Below are positions 1 to 7,222 of a stretch of DNA of 64,000 nucleotides, one piece after another. Each line of letters begins with the position of its first letter. The stretch's first letter is position 1. The notes beneath the pieces were generated by a model. It was not told where the DNA came from. It did not search any database and saw only the letters and a list, made by a program, of their open reading frames with translations. This DNA is from CAVOKN01 sp963696505. GTDB taxonomy: Bacteria > Pseudomonadota > Gammaproteobacteria > Burkholderiales > Rhodocyclaceae. The DNA lies in contig CAVOKN010000016.1 of NCBI GenBank assembly GCA_963696505.1, forward strand, positions 1-64,000, in the 5' to 3' direction. A program made the position numbers and the translations under genes.

Positions 1-261
1 AAACAGCATCTTCGGATCAAGCGCTTCTTCGGTACGTCAGAGAATGCGGTCAAGACGCAAATCTGGATCGCCGTGTCAGTCTATGTCCTCGTCGCCATCG
101 TCAAGAAGCGTCTCGGCATCGACGCTTCGCTCTACACATTGCTACAGATCTTGTCGGTCACGCTGTTCGAGAAGATGCCCTTGCAGCAAGCCTTTCCAGC
201 CGGCGAGTGCATTCCTCCTGAGGGTGTGCTGCACAACCAACTGAATCCATTCACGATTTAA
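1..261 (+). mobile_element. IS4-family transposase, C-terminal fragment
   Basis: The frame is open from the first base and ends with TAA at 259-261, giving 86 residues with no start in view. It begins KQHLRIKRFFGTSENAVKTQ and continues IWIAVSVYVLVAIVKKRLG. This wording is typical of the extreme C-terminus of IS4-type DDE transposases that end just after the catalytic Glu helix. The body of the gene and the left inverted repeat lie outside the window. A toxin-antitoxin pair follows at once, so the left edge of the window is a mobile or accessory junction. I cannot tell whether the element is intact. Confidence 0.75.
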
Positions 262-330
262 CCGGACAGCAGTGATCTTCGACATTTCTTGATATATTTC
301 AGCCTGTCCTTTCTTAAGGGCGAGCATCCC

Positions 331-597
331 ATGGGAATGAACGTCAACCTGACGCCTCAACTGGAAGAACTTGTCCGCTCGAAGGTGGCCTCCGGCTTTT
401 GCACGTCGGCCAGTGAAGTCGTGCGCGAGGCGCTGCGCCTGATGGACGAGCAGGATCGTCTCAGGGACGCAAAGCTGGAGCAACTGCGCAGCGATGTCCG
501 TCGCGGGCTGGACAGCGGGTCGAAGGAAGCCTGGGATGCCGAAGCGGTCAAGAGTAAAGCGCGCACCCGACGAGCTTCCAAGCCAACGGCTGCTTGA
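331..597 (+). CDS. parD: ParD-like type II antitoxin
   Basis: The product is an 88-residue antitoxin that would bind and neutralise a ParE toxin and repress its own promoter. The N-terminal stretch MGMNVNLTPQLEELVRSKV and the following SASEVVREALRLM form the ribbon-helix-helix DNA-binding fold of the ParD/CopG group. The C-terminal half is charged, as expected of the toxin-wrapping tail. I start at 331, not at the in-frame ATG at 289, because AAGGGCGAGC lies just upstream and the family begins at MGMNV. The gene ends one base before the ATG of parE (TGAATG), the usual coupled order. Confidence 0.85.
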   Translation: MGMNVNLTPQLEELVRSKVASGFCTSASEVVREALRLMDEQDRLRDAKLEQLRSDVRRGLDSGSKEAWDAEAVKSKARTRRASKPTAA

Positions 598-921
598 ATG
601 CCGCCGGTCACGCGGCGGCCTCTCGCAGAGATCGACATCCTCGAAATCTGGGACTACATCGCCGACGACAGCTTTGCCGCCGCAGATCGCTGGGTGGATC
701 GCCTCAACGAGCAGTTCCGGGTGCTGGCGACGCAGCCGATGATGGGCCGCGCCCGCACCGTGCCGCGATACATCCGCAACACGGCCGGCGCGGCTCAACG
801 GACCTGCGCGATACGCAACAGGTTGGTTGTGCCCGAAGCGCCGAACGGCATGCCGGCTGAGATGACAATGACGTCGTCTGTGCGCGCGAATCCCTCACTG
901 CGCGCCGTCCGGCAGGCGTAG
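598..921 (+). pseudogene. parE: ParE-like toxin, truncated at about residue 55-60
   Basis: The first ~55 residues (LAEIDILEIWDYIADDSFAA, then a WVDRL.EQF...A.QPMMGRAR helix and loop) are a good RelE/ParE N-terminal half. After GRAR the expected core, with its conserved strand and catalytic-surface arginines (typically LRSFPVG..LIFYR), is absent. The frame instead runs on antisense through the 3' end of pyruvate kinase to a stop at 919-921. The toxin has therefore probably lost its C-terminal half at the junction with the pyk region and is unlikely to be active. A chimeric 107-residue product could still be made. The antitoxin upstream looks whole. Confidence 0.7.
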
Positions 922-2213
922 TCGCTCATCTCGGTCACACTGGCCACCTCGTGGATGAGCACCGCATGAACGCCCCAAACCAGGGTAAGACGGCGCGCGG
1001 TCGCCAGGCGCGGGGTCATTCCGATGATCGGCGCCTCGGGTCGTTCGCGTGCCATGCGCAGCGCCGAGTAGCCGGAACTGGTGTAGGCGACCGTTACGCT
1101 GGCGTTGAGCACGTTGGTGATGCTGCGCATGGCTTGGCCGATGGCATCGGCCGGCTCGGCCCGTGGCGCCGTGCGTGAGGCATCGATGGCCTCGCGGTAG
1201 TAGGGGTCCGCTTCGGTCTGAGCGATGATGCCGTTCATCATGGCAACCGCTGCCTCGGGGTAGGCTCCCGCGGCGGACTCCGCCGAGAGCATGACCGCAT
1301 CGGCACCATCGTAGATGGCGCTGGCCACGTCCGAGGCTTCCGCCCGGGTGGGAACGGGCGCGGTGATCATGGACTCGAGCATCTGGGTGGCGACGATCAC
1401 CGGTTTGCCGAGTCGGCGGCAGGTGCGCACGATGCGTTTCTGGATTGCCGGCACCTGTTCCGGCGGTAACTCGACGCCGAGATCGCCGCGCGCCACCATC
1501 ACGGCATCGGATTCGGCCACGATCTCTTCGAGCGTACCGATGGCGGAAGGCTTCTCCAGCTTGGCCACAACCCCGGCCCTGCCGTCCACAAGGCGCTTGA
1601 TCTCGACGATGTCCTCCCTGCGCTGGACAAAGGAAAGCGCTACCCAATCGACGCCGAGCGACAGACCGAAATCGAGATCCTGTCGGTCCTTCGCGGTCAG
1701 CGCCGACACCGGCAGCAGGACGCCGGGCACATTGACGCCTTTGCGATCGGACAAGGGCCCGCCGGATACGACGGTGGTCTCGGCAAAGTCCGAGCCGAAG
1801 CGCTCGACGCGCAGCCGTATCCGCCCGTCGTCGAGCAGCAGTTCGGTGCCGGCGGCGAGGGCAGCGAAGATCTCGGGGTGAGGCAGCGACACCCGGGAAG
1901 GATCGCCCGGCGTCCCGAGATCGAGGTCAAGTCGGAAGTGCGTGCCGGACTCCAACTGTATCGGCCCCTCGCCGAAGGTTCCGATGCGCAGCTTCGGTCC
2001 CTGCAAGTCGAGCAGCACACCGATTGGCCTGCCGCTTTCACGCTCGATGGCGCGGATCAGTTCGAGTCGCGCCCGGTGCTCGGCGTGGGTGCCGTGACTG
2101 AAGTTCAAGCGGAAGACGTCGGCCCCGGCGTCGAACAGCGCCCGGATGGTGGTGGATTCAGAACTTGCCGGACCCAGCGTGGCGACGATCTTGGCATTGC
2201 GGTTGCGGTGCAT
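795..2213 (-). CDS. pyk: Pyruvate kinase
   Basis: This enzyme converts phosphoenolpyruvate and ADP to pyruvate and ATP, the last step of glycolysis. The product has 472 residues, the usual bacterial length. Visible signatures are NAKIVATLGPASS at the N-terminus, FRLNFSHG (substrate loop), the PK active-site block KLEKPSAIGTLEEI with the catalytic Lys, VMVARGDLGVELP (metal and phosphate binding) and the C-terminal domain ending GTTNLLRI. The start at 2213 has GGAG about 10 nt upstream and fits the family; an in-frame ATG 60 nt further up only adds non-homologous residues. The 3' end abuts a truncated parE on the other strand. Pyruvate phosphate dikinase, which can run the opposite direction, is also in this window (44573-47371). 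Confidence 0.96.
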   Translation of the reverse strand: MHRNRNAKIVATLGPASSESTTIRALFDAGADVFRLNFSHGTHAEHRARLELIRAIERESGRPIGVLLDLQGPKLRIGTFGEGPIQLESGTHFRLDLDLGTPGDPSRVSLPHPEIFAALAAGTELLLDDGRIRLRVERFGSDFAETTVVSGGPLSDRKGVNVPGVLLPVSALTAKDRQDLDFGLSLGVDWVALSFVQRREDIVEIKRLVDGRAGVVAKLEKPSAIGTLEEIVAESDAVMVARGDLGVELPPEQVPAIQKRIVRTCRRLGKPVIVATQMLESMITAPVPTRAEASDVASAIYDGADAVMLSAESAAGAYPEAAVAMMNGIIAQTEADPYYREAIDASRTAPRAEPADAIGQAMRSITNVLNASVTVAYTSSGYSALRMARERPEAPIIGMTPRLATARRLTLVWGVHAVLIHEVASVTEMSDYACRTARSEGFARTDDVIVISAGMPFGASGTTNLLRIAQVR

Positions 2214-2522
2214 GGTCGAAATTCTCCGTGGGATGAGGGCGCGCGTCGCGCAGAGCCATGCAAGACGACCCACGCCATGGAGCCGATGGTCGTTGCCGCC
2301 GCGATCCCTGGCCTCGGCCTATGAATGCAATCGGGCATGGAGCCGCGCAACATTGCACCATTTCTCGGTCGCAGGAAGTAGGGGCAGAACCAGTTCAGAT
2401 TGCGCCGGCCAAGGGAATCGCAATTGCATGTTCACTTGCCGTGCGCCATCACAGATGGCAGGTGCGGAAACGAATTCGGTCCCACACCGGGATGTCAGGT
2501 ATTCGGCTTTCCGTGCCAACGG
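2214..2522. other. Intergenic, no gene seen
   Basis: This stretch lies between the pyruvate kinase start and the 3' end of the hemerythrin gene, both on the minus strand. It must hold the pyk promoter. I see no convincing coding frame, terminator hairpin or repeat. A 66-residue minus-strand frame at 2319-2519 has no family-like features. Confidence 0.5.
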
Positions 2523-2981
2523 TCAGGTTTCGAGATGGCGGTCATACCTGGCCAGCTTCGGCCCCGAGCCGCCGGGGGCGACCAGCTGTCGCCGCCGCAG
2601 CCAAAGCGCGTAGCGGCGGTCATGGCCGGCGATATGCGGCAGCATCCACAATGCAAGCCGCTCTGCCGGGGTGCGTCGTGCCGCGCCCGCGAGCTCATCG
2701 CCCACCGCGACGATATCCTGGCGCAACTGCGCCAAGTCCGCGAGCAGTCGCTCATGGTCCTGGCTATGAGCGCGGCAGTTGGGGTAGCCCGTGGCAAGCA
2801 TCTCAACCAGTTCGTGCTGGAAGTGGCTGCGCGCCAAATGCGCCAGCACATCGAGGGCATACAGGCAATCTTCTGTTGGACGCGCTTCCTGCAGACGCAT
2901 GGCAGCCTCTTGCGCCCAATCCAGGACGGCACGGTGTTCGCTGTCCATCAGGGCATGGCCGGTGTCGGGGTTTGGGATCAT
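2523..2981 (-). CDS. Divergent hemerythrin-like protein
   Basis: This 152-residue protein belongs to the hemerythrin/HHE four-helix fold, which binds O2 or NO at a di-iron centre. Despite low similarity to canonical bacteriohemerythrins, the full ligand set can be placed: H16 (DSEH), H53 and E57 (SHFQHELVE), H72 and H76 (AHSQDH), H116 and D121 (LPHIAGHD). The ATG at 2981 is preceded by AGGAGG at good spacing. The C-terminal ~25 residues (LVAPGGSGPKLARY...) extend past the core fold. It is the last gene of a loose minus-strand run that includes a broken gene (3034-3379) and a small ORF (3551-3718). An oxygen- or NO-sensing or iron-storage role is inference from the fold. Confidence 0.8.
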   Translation of the reverse strand: MIPNPDTGHALMDSEHRAVLDWAQEAAMRLQEARPTEDCLYALDVLAHLARSHFQHELVEMLATGYPNCRAHSQDHERLLADLAQLRQDIVAVGDELAGAARRTPAERLALWMLPHIAGHDRRYALWLRRRQLVAPGGSGPKLARYDRHLET

Positions 2982-3033
2982 ATGTCCTCCTGTGCAAGAG
3001 TCGTTACTGTGTGCAGCGGCGCCTTGCGGCTTG

Positions 3034-3379
3034 CTATTCCAGGGCGCCCGCCGATGCTGCGTGATCGAACATCTCGTGCTGAATCGTTGCCTCGATGTGT
3101 CGCCGCTCTGCCTGGCGGTGGTGTGCCGGTGTGACGATGTTTGCCAGCTCCCCCAAGCGCTGCACGTCCTCGCGGTTCATGGACAGCGCCGGGCCATCCG
3201 CATTCCCCATGAGGTCCTTTGCGTATCGCAGCAGACGATGATTCCTGAGTGCTTGTGAGTGCTCGACGGTTCTCGTCCTCGATGTAGAAATCGGGACCGG
3301 AGGCCTCGTTGGGCAGCGTGCAGCCACGATCGAGTAGATCGTCGATCGGCACCAATCCATGCCGCTGTCGGGGCATCAT
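3034..3379 (-). pseudogene. Unknown protein, frameshifted by a 10-bp duplication
   Basis: I do not recognise the family. A strong ribosome-binding site (TTGGAGG, 8 nt spacing) precedes ATG ATG at 3379. The first ~43 residues (RHGLVPIDDLLDRGCTLPNE, then SGPDFYIEDENRRA) read in one frame. The remaining ~65 residues (LRNHRLLRYAKDLMGNADG, then MNREDVQRLGELANIV and IEATIQHEMFDH) read in another. At the switch, plus-strand GAGTGCT occurs at 3247-3253 and again at 3257-3263. Removing one 10-bp unit joins the halves exactly as ...DENRRALRNHRLL..., a 111-residue protein. It looks soluble, with a helical, charged C-terminus. Unless the duplication is an assembly error, the gene is inactive. Confidence 0.5.
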
Positions 3380-3550
3380 GCGATAGTCCTCCAATGTGTG
3401 TCGCGCAATGATCCGCGATGGATGTTGCTTGCCGAAGTCAAGGCCGAATATCGGGCGCAGGCAGGATGCCGATCGCGCCCCGCCCGGCGTCGTTCCGGTG
3501 CAACGGAATGCGCATCGCATCCCCGTGCGCAGGTGTCCGGTAGTTCACCC

Positions 3551-3718
3551 TCAGTTGTATCCCAATTCGGCCGTCGAGCCGATATCGGCCTCGGCTTCGA
3601 AATCGTCCGGCGCTTCGGTGGCAAGGCCCTGGGTTAGTGCGCACAGTCCAGACATGCTTCGATGCTGGGTGCCCTGTTGAGGGATGCGCCTGCTGCTTTC
3701 TGGTTTCTCGTAGGTCAT
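3551..3718 (-). CDS. Small hypothetical protein, 55 aa
   Basis: The frame runs from ATG at 3718 to TGA at 3551-3553. TTAGGAG lies 9 nt upstream of the ATG, a very good ribosome-binding site. The peptide starts MTYEKPESSRRIPQQGTQ, contains SMSGLCALTQGLATEAP, and ends with an acidic tail DDFEAEADIGSTAELGYN. It has one Cys, no signal peptide and no membrane segment. It lies upstream of the frameshifted gene at 3379 and the hemerythrin at 2981 on the same strand. I know no family for it. The support is the ribosome-binding site and the protein-like composition, with no homology behind it. Confidence 0.45.
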   Translation of the reverse strand: MTYEKPESSRRIPQQGTQHRSMSGLCALTQGLATEAPDDFEAEADIGSTAELGYN

Positions 3719-4170
3719 TGCAAGTGACTCCTAACTGGTGAATTCGTTCTGGACTCTGTGCGAGGGGCGGAAGGGCTTTTCCCCGTGACAGCCGATTGCC
3801 TACTGTGGTGCTTGGGTGCTCTTCCCTGGAACCCCGTGGGAGTGATGCGGAACAGTCCCCGCGACATCTGGATGCGAAGTCAGGATCAGTGCCGCCGCTG
3901 CGCTAGGGCACCACCGTCCGGCGACTTGGCCTTGTCCTGTGCTCAGGAGGTCGAATGCGGGTCGAATGCGGGCACCTCGCCCATCAAGCCCGCTGAACGC
4001 AATCCTCCAGCGATGCGACCCATCATGCCGGAACTGCAGGATACCCGCTCCAGGCGATGCATCGGCGCGGTGCCTTGGTACGAACACCCGGACACGTCCG
4101 AGGTGTCGTTTGGGGCGTATGGGGATGTGTCAGCCTGATCCGAAGTTCGGCCGCTGGCGAGCCCCCTGCG
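3719..4170. other. Intergenic, no convincing gene
   Basis: Several short frames cross this region on both strands, but none has both a ribosome-binding site and family-like sequence. The most protein-like is the tail of a plus-strand frame ending at 4138 (...PWYEHPDTSEVSFGAYG). It has no good start and I do not call it. Confidence 0.4.
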
Positions 4171-4347
4171 CTACTGAGAGGGTGTGCCCTTGCGCTGGAC
4201 GAACCGCTCGATTGCTGCGGGCGTTGGCAAGTACGCCTCGGGGAAGTTCGCTGCGCCTCGGTCGGGAAGGTTCTGATGCGAAGCGATGGCGCGGATCGCA
4301 TCCGTGTCTGCGCCGCCAACCGTACTCCATTCATTCACTGGGTCCAT
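4171..4347 (-). CDS. Small hypothetical protein, 58 aa
   Basis: The ATG at 4347 is preceded by GGAGGAG, 3-5 nt away. The product starts MDPVNEWSTVGGADTDAIRA and continues IASHQNLPDRGAANFPEAYL, ending PTPAAIERFVQRKGTPSQ. It has no membrane segment, signal peptide or Cys. I do not recognise it. Longer in-frame starts exist as far back as 4521, but the strong ribosome-binding site favours 4347. It sits between the Crp/Fnr regulator gene (4544-5273) and the small-ORF/hemerythrin run, all on the minus strand, so it may belong to the same regulated group. Confidence 0.4.
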   Translation of the reverse strand: MDPVNEWSTVGGADTDAIRAIASHQNLPDRGAANFPEAYLPTPAAIERFVQRKGTPSQ

Positions 4348-4543
4348 ACTCTCCTCCATCGGGTACATGGATTCCTGACTTCGGCCACGCACAGAGCTTC
4401 TGACTCTCGGGGCCTCCGTTCCTATGCCTTCATCATCGATGAGGGGCATGCAAGAACGCGCACTATACACTATCGACGTTACGCAACCATGGTGGAGTTG
4501 ACCCGCTTTCGTGGACGCCAAATACGGCGGGAGAGCACGGAGA

Positions 4544-5273
4544 CTACTGAGCGATGATCCCCGGAAGCAGCCGATCGAACTCCTTCTTGACCACTGCGTA
4601 GCACTCGCAGGCCCGCGCCTCCAGACCCGCCCGGTCGAGCGCGGTGATTCGTCCCCGGTGGTATTCGATCAAGCCGGCCCGTTGCAGGTTGCCTGCGGCC
4701 GCGGTGACGCCCTCGCGACGCACGCCAAGCATGTTGGCGATCAGTTCCTGCGTCATTACCAGCTCGTTGGAGGGCAGGCGGTCGAGCGAGAGCAGCAGCC
4801 AGCGACAGAGCTGCTGATCGAGGGAATGATGCCGGTTGCACACTGCCGTCTGCGCCATCTGGGTCAGCAATGCCTGGGTGTAGCGCAGCAACAGGTGCTG
4901 CATCTCGCCGGAGCGATTGAATTCCTCCTTGAGCAGTTGCCCCCTCAAACGATAGGCGTGACCGGCGCTTTGCACCACGGCTCTGTTGGGCATCGTCTCG
5001 CCGCCCATGAACAGTGCCACGCCGATGATGCCGTCGTTGCCGACGACGGCGATCTCCGCCGACGCGCCATCCACCATGACGTAGAGCAGGGACACGATTG
5101 CGGTGGTGGGAAAATAAACGTGATGCAACTCGCTGCCAGACTCGTAGATCACATGGCCGAGCGGCATCGGGACCAGTTCAAGGTGTCGAAAAAAGGCGCT
5201 CGCTCGCCGGCGTCGGCAGGGCGGCGATGAGGCGGTTCTGGCGCGGGCTATGCGTTTCGGACAGATCAGGCAT
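4544..5273 (-). CDS. Crp/Fnr-family transcriptional regulator, frameshifted near the N-terminus
   Basis: The C-terminal ~215 residues show a cyclic-nucleotide-binding-like barrel (PMPLGHVIYESGSELHHVYF, then AEIAVVGNDGIIGVALFMGG) and a winged helix-turn-helix (ELIANMLGVRREGVTAAAG). This subtype lacks the Fnr iron-sulfur cysteines. The expected N-terminus, MPDLSETHSPRQNRLIAALP then TPASERLF, lies one frame over. It starts at ATG 5273 behind GGAG. The frames meet at a run of six A (plus strand 5189-5194); five A would give ...SERLFRHLELVPM... and a normal 242-residue protein. As written, translation from 5273 stops at 5178. Either the gene is a recent pseudogene or the run is miscounted. The ligand is unknown. 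Confidence 0.8.
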
Positions 5274-5867
5274 GGGGGGATCTCCATTTCGCGAGCCCCG
5301 GTCGCGGGAGACGCCATCATTCGCTTGAAAGCGCCGGCGATGCAGCGTAGCAAATCCGCCTGTGTCTGTCAGCGTACAGACGCCGCAGTAAGGGCGGCGC
5401 AATGTGTTGCTGCCTCGGGTGGCGGCAGCGGAGCATGTCATCCGCCCGAGAACGGAACACCCCACGGCGCAGCGTTCCGCTTGTACCGTTTCGCTTCGGG
5501 GGACTTTTCGGCGTGCGCGTCCTGGGTCTGCCAGATAGGGTTTCGCGACTTGGTAGGGCTGAGTTCGCTGGCGCGCGTTGGCTGAAGTTCGGTGAGGAAT
5601 CCTCCCAAAGTGCTGGCACAAGCCCGGGCAGGCACTTGGGTGACCGCACCGCCGCGAAGTTGCTGCGGGGCAGTGTTCTGGCACCGGTTGTTGCGGAGTG
5701 CGCAGATGCTCGTACTGGAGGTCGATTTGCCTCAACTCCGTGAAGGACCATGACTTGCTCCCCGACGCCATCATCGTGTTCGAAAGAGCGGGCGTCGTGT
5801 TCAGCGGCGCTGCTGGGGCTCTGACTTTAGATCAAAATGCAAATCTCCCATATCAGGGCGGCGTACC
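5274..5867. other. Intergenic, no gene seen
   Basis: This 594-bp stretch separates the Crp/Fnr gene (minus) from the unknown gene at 5868 (plus) and so should hold both promoters. Frames here are arginine- and serine-rich shadows with no family resemblance. Just before 5868 the DNA turns AT-rich (ttagatcaaaatgcaaatct), which is a plausible promoter region, but I cannot fix the -35 and -10 boxes. Confidence 0.4.
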
Positions 5868-6188
5868 ATGAATCAGCAGTCAAGCGGCGGCAACAGCACG
5901 AACGACTCTCAATTGACGGTTGAGGTGGCGCAGGAGTTTCACCGGCGCATTGCGGCGATCGTCGATGCCGTCCAGGCCGGAATCCTGCGAGCCGGTCTGC
6001 ACGACCTGCTCGGCTATGCTACCGACTATGCGTTCGGCCCTGACCGAGGGAGGCAGACCTTGGTCCTGAAAACCCGAAACCGGTCTACCTACGTTCGTTT
6101 GCAGTGGAACACCGTTCTTGGCGATGCTCCCGCTGATCGACAGGTCGTGGACGACGCGATAGCCAACGCAATCAATGAACTGAGCTAG
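5868..6188 (+). CDS. Hypothetical protein, 106 aa
   Basis: I do not recognise this family. The product starts MNQQSSGGNSTNDSQLTVEV after an AT-rich upstream region. It has a helical segment (EFHRRIAAIVDAVQAGILRA), then TLVLKTRNRSTYVRLQWNTV, and ends DDAIANAINELS. There is no signal peptide or membrane segment. The next gene starts 97 nt downstream on the same strand, and both precede the cyclic-glucan synthase gene, though a 470-bp gap makes a shared operon uncertain. The regular protein-like composition, unlike the surrounding shadow frames, is the main support. Confidence 0.5.
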   Translation: MNQQSSGGNSTNDSQLTVEVAQEFHRRIAAIVDAVQAGILRAGLHDLLGYATDYAFGPDRGRQTLVLKTRNRSTYVRLQWNTVLGDAPADRQVVDDAIANAINELS

Positions 6189-6284
6189 GCGACTCGGAGG
6201 CTATCGGTGCGTTCGGAGCCTGCGAGCGATAACTGCGGTCCGGCGACGGAGCGCGAACCCGAATCTCTCACGCAGGGGATCCTC

Positions 6285-6752
6285 ATGCCAGAAACATCGC
6301 TACCTCCGCATGACAAAGAAGCGGCGTCTTCTCAAATCGATCGCCAGCCGCAGAGGCGGGTCAAGCCCACCAAACGGCTGCGCGAAGCGTATCCTGGCGA
6401 TCGGTGCCGGACGCTGTTTCCGGAGTTTCTGTTGGCGCTCGTTCCGAGCGACGGATTGTTGAGCCTTGGCGAGCGCGCGGCGGCCCGTGGGGACCAGGCG
6501 CCGACCATGGTCATATGGTTGGGTACGTTGATCGCTGAAGAGTTGTCGCGTCGACTTGATGCTCCCTTGCGCGCGCTGAATATGGTGGCGGGACCCATGA
6601 TCCCGATTGACCAGACTGGACCAACCGCGGAGGTGCTCCGCGAACTATTTCTTCAGTTTGACTCGCTTTCGCAGGAGAACGCACCAGGCGCTGAAGAGGT
6701 CGCCGACCTTCTCGCCGCACTCACAGTCCTGGCGAAACACGGATCAGCCTAG
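6285..6752 (+). CDS. Hypothetical protein, 155 aa
   Basis: I do not recognise this family. I use the ATG at 6285 (MPETSLPPHDKEAASSQIDR) because AGGGGATCCTC precedes it; an in-frame ATG at 6207 adds 26 residues of low-quality sequence. After a basic, Pro/Gln-rich leader (QPQRRVKPTKRLREAYPGDR) comes a helical, mildly hydrophobic body (FPEFLLALVPSDGLLSLGER, then MVIWLGTLIAEELSRRLDAP) and an acidic end (GAEEVADLLAALTVLAKHG). No catalytic motif or full transmembrane helix is visible. It follows the 106-residue unknown gene on the same strand. Confidence 0.45.
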   Translation: MPETSLPPHDKEAASSQIDRQPQRRVKPTKRLREAYPGDRCRTLFPEFLLALVPSDGLLSLGERAAARGDQAPTMVIWLGTLIAEELSRRLDAPLRALNMVAGPMIPIDQTGPTAEVLRELFLQFDSLSQENAPGAEEVADLLAALTVLAKHGSA

Positions 6753-7222
6753 CAGCGGTGGATCGATCCGCTCCGGCAAGCTGCCATCGATAGCTGGCGC
6801 GCTATGCCATAAGCGTACTCCTGCGACTGACGCTTCCACGATCGATCGTCGCATCGTGGATCGGAAGTGGCGCGGCGTCTGCAAGCTAGCGTACAGAACT
6901 TGCGGGTCGGGCCTGCGGTGGAATCGCAGGAGTCTCCGGCATCGGACACGGCAACACCCGGGCGTGCCCACACGCTGCAATCGGCGCTACGTACGCTAGC
7001 GCACGGACCGCTGGTGTTCATGCGACTAGCTTGGGAAGCCACCAGGCGTTGGCATGCGTTCAGCCCTTGCTATCGGCGTGTTCAATCGCCCGTTTGCTGT
7101 TGCGCGCGGGGGCCGATCGGCGAGGTTCCGGTTGTGCTGGGCGACGCCGAACCGGCAGTTCTGCACGCGGATGTGCGAACGGAACAATCGCCGGGCAAGA
7201 TTCCCGGAAAGGGCTCTCAGAA
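6753..7222. other. Leader region upstream of the cyclic-glucan synthase gene
   Basis: This 470-bp stretch must hold the ndvB promoter. One open frame (6867-7226) ends in TGA overlapping the GTG start of ndvB at 7223, which looks like translational coupling. Its sequence is rich in Arg, Cys and Pro with no recognisable fold, so I do not call it a gene. No clear -35/-10 pair or hairpin was seen. Confidence 0.35.

Noticed and set aside
2319..2519. 66-residue minus-strand frame between pyk and the hemerythrin gene
   Set aside because: No ribosome-binding site and no protein-like pattern.
3758..4138. 126-codon plus-strand frame with a protein-like tail
   Set aside because: There is no ribosome-binding site, the N-terminal two-thirds are not protein-like, and no family is recognised.
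7031..7222. Longer N-terminus for the glucan synthase from ATG 7031
   Set aside because: The extra 64 residues (Arg/Gly/Cys-rich) do not resemble the family, and GTG 7223 has a better ribosome-binding site.
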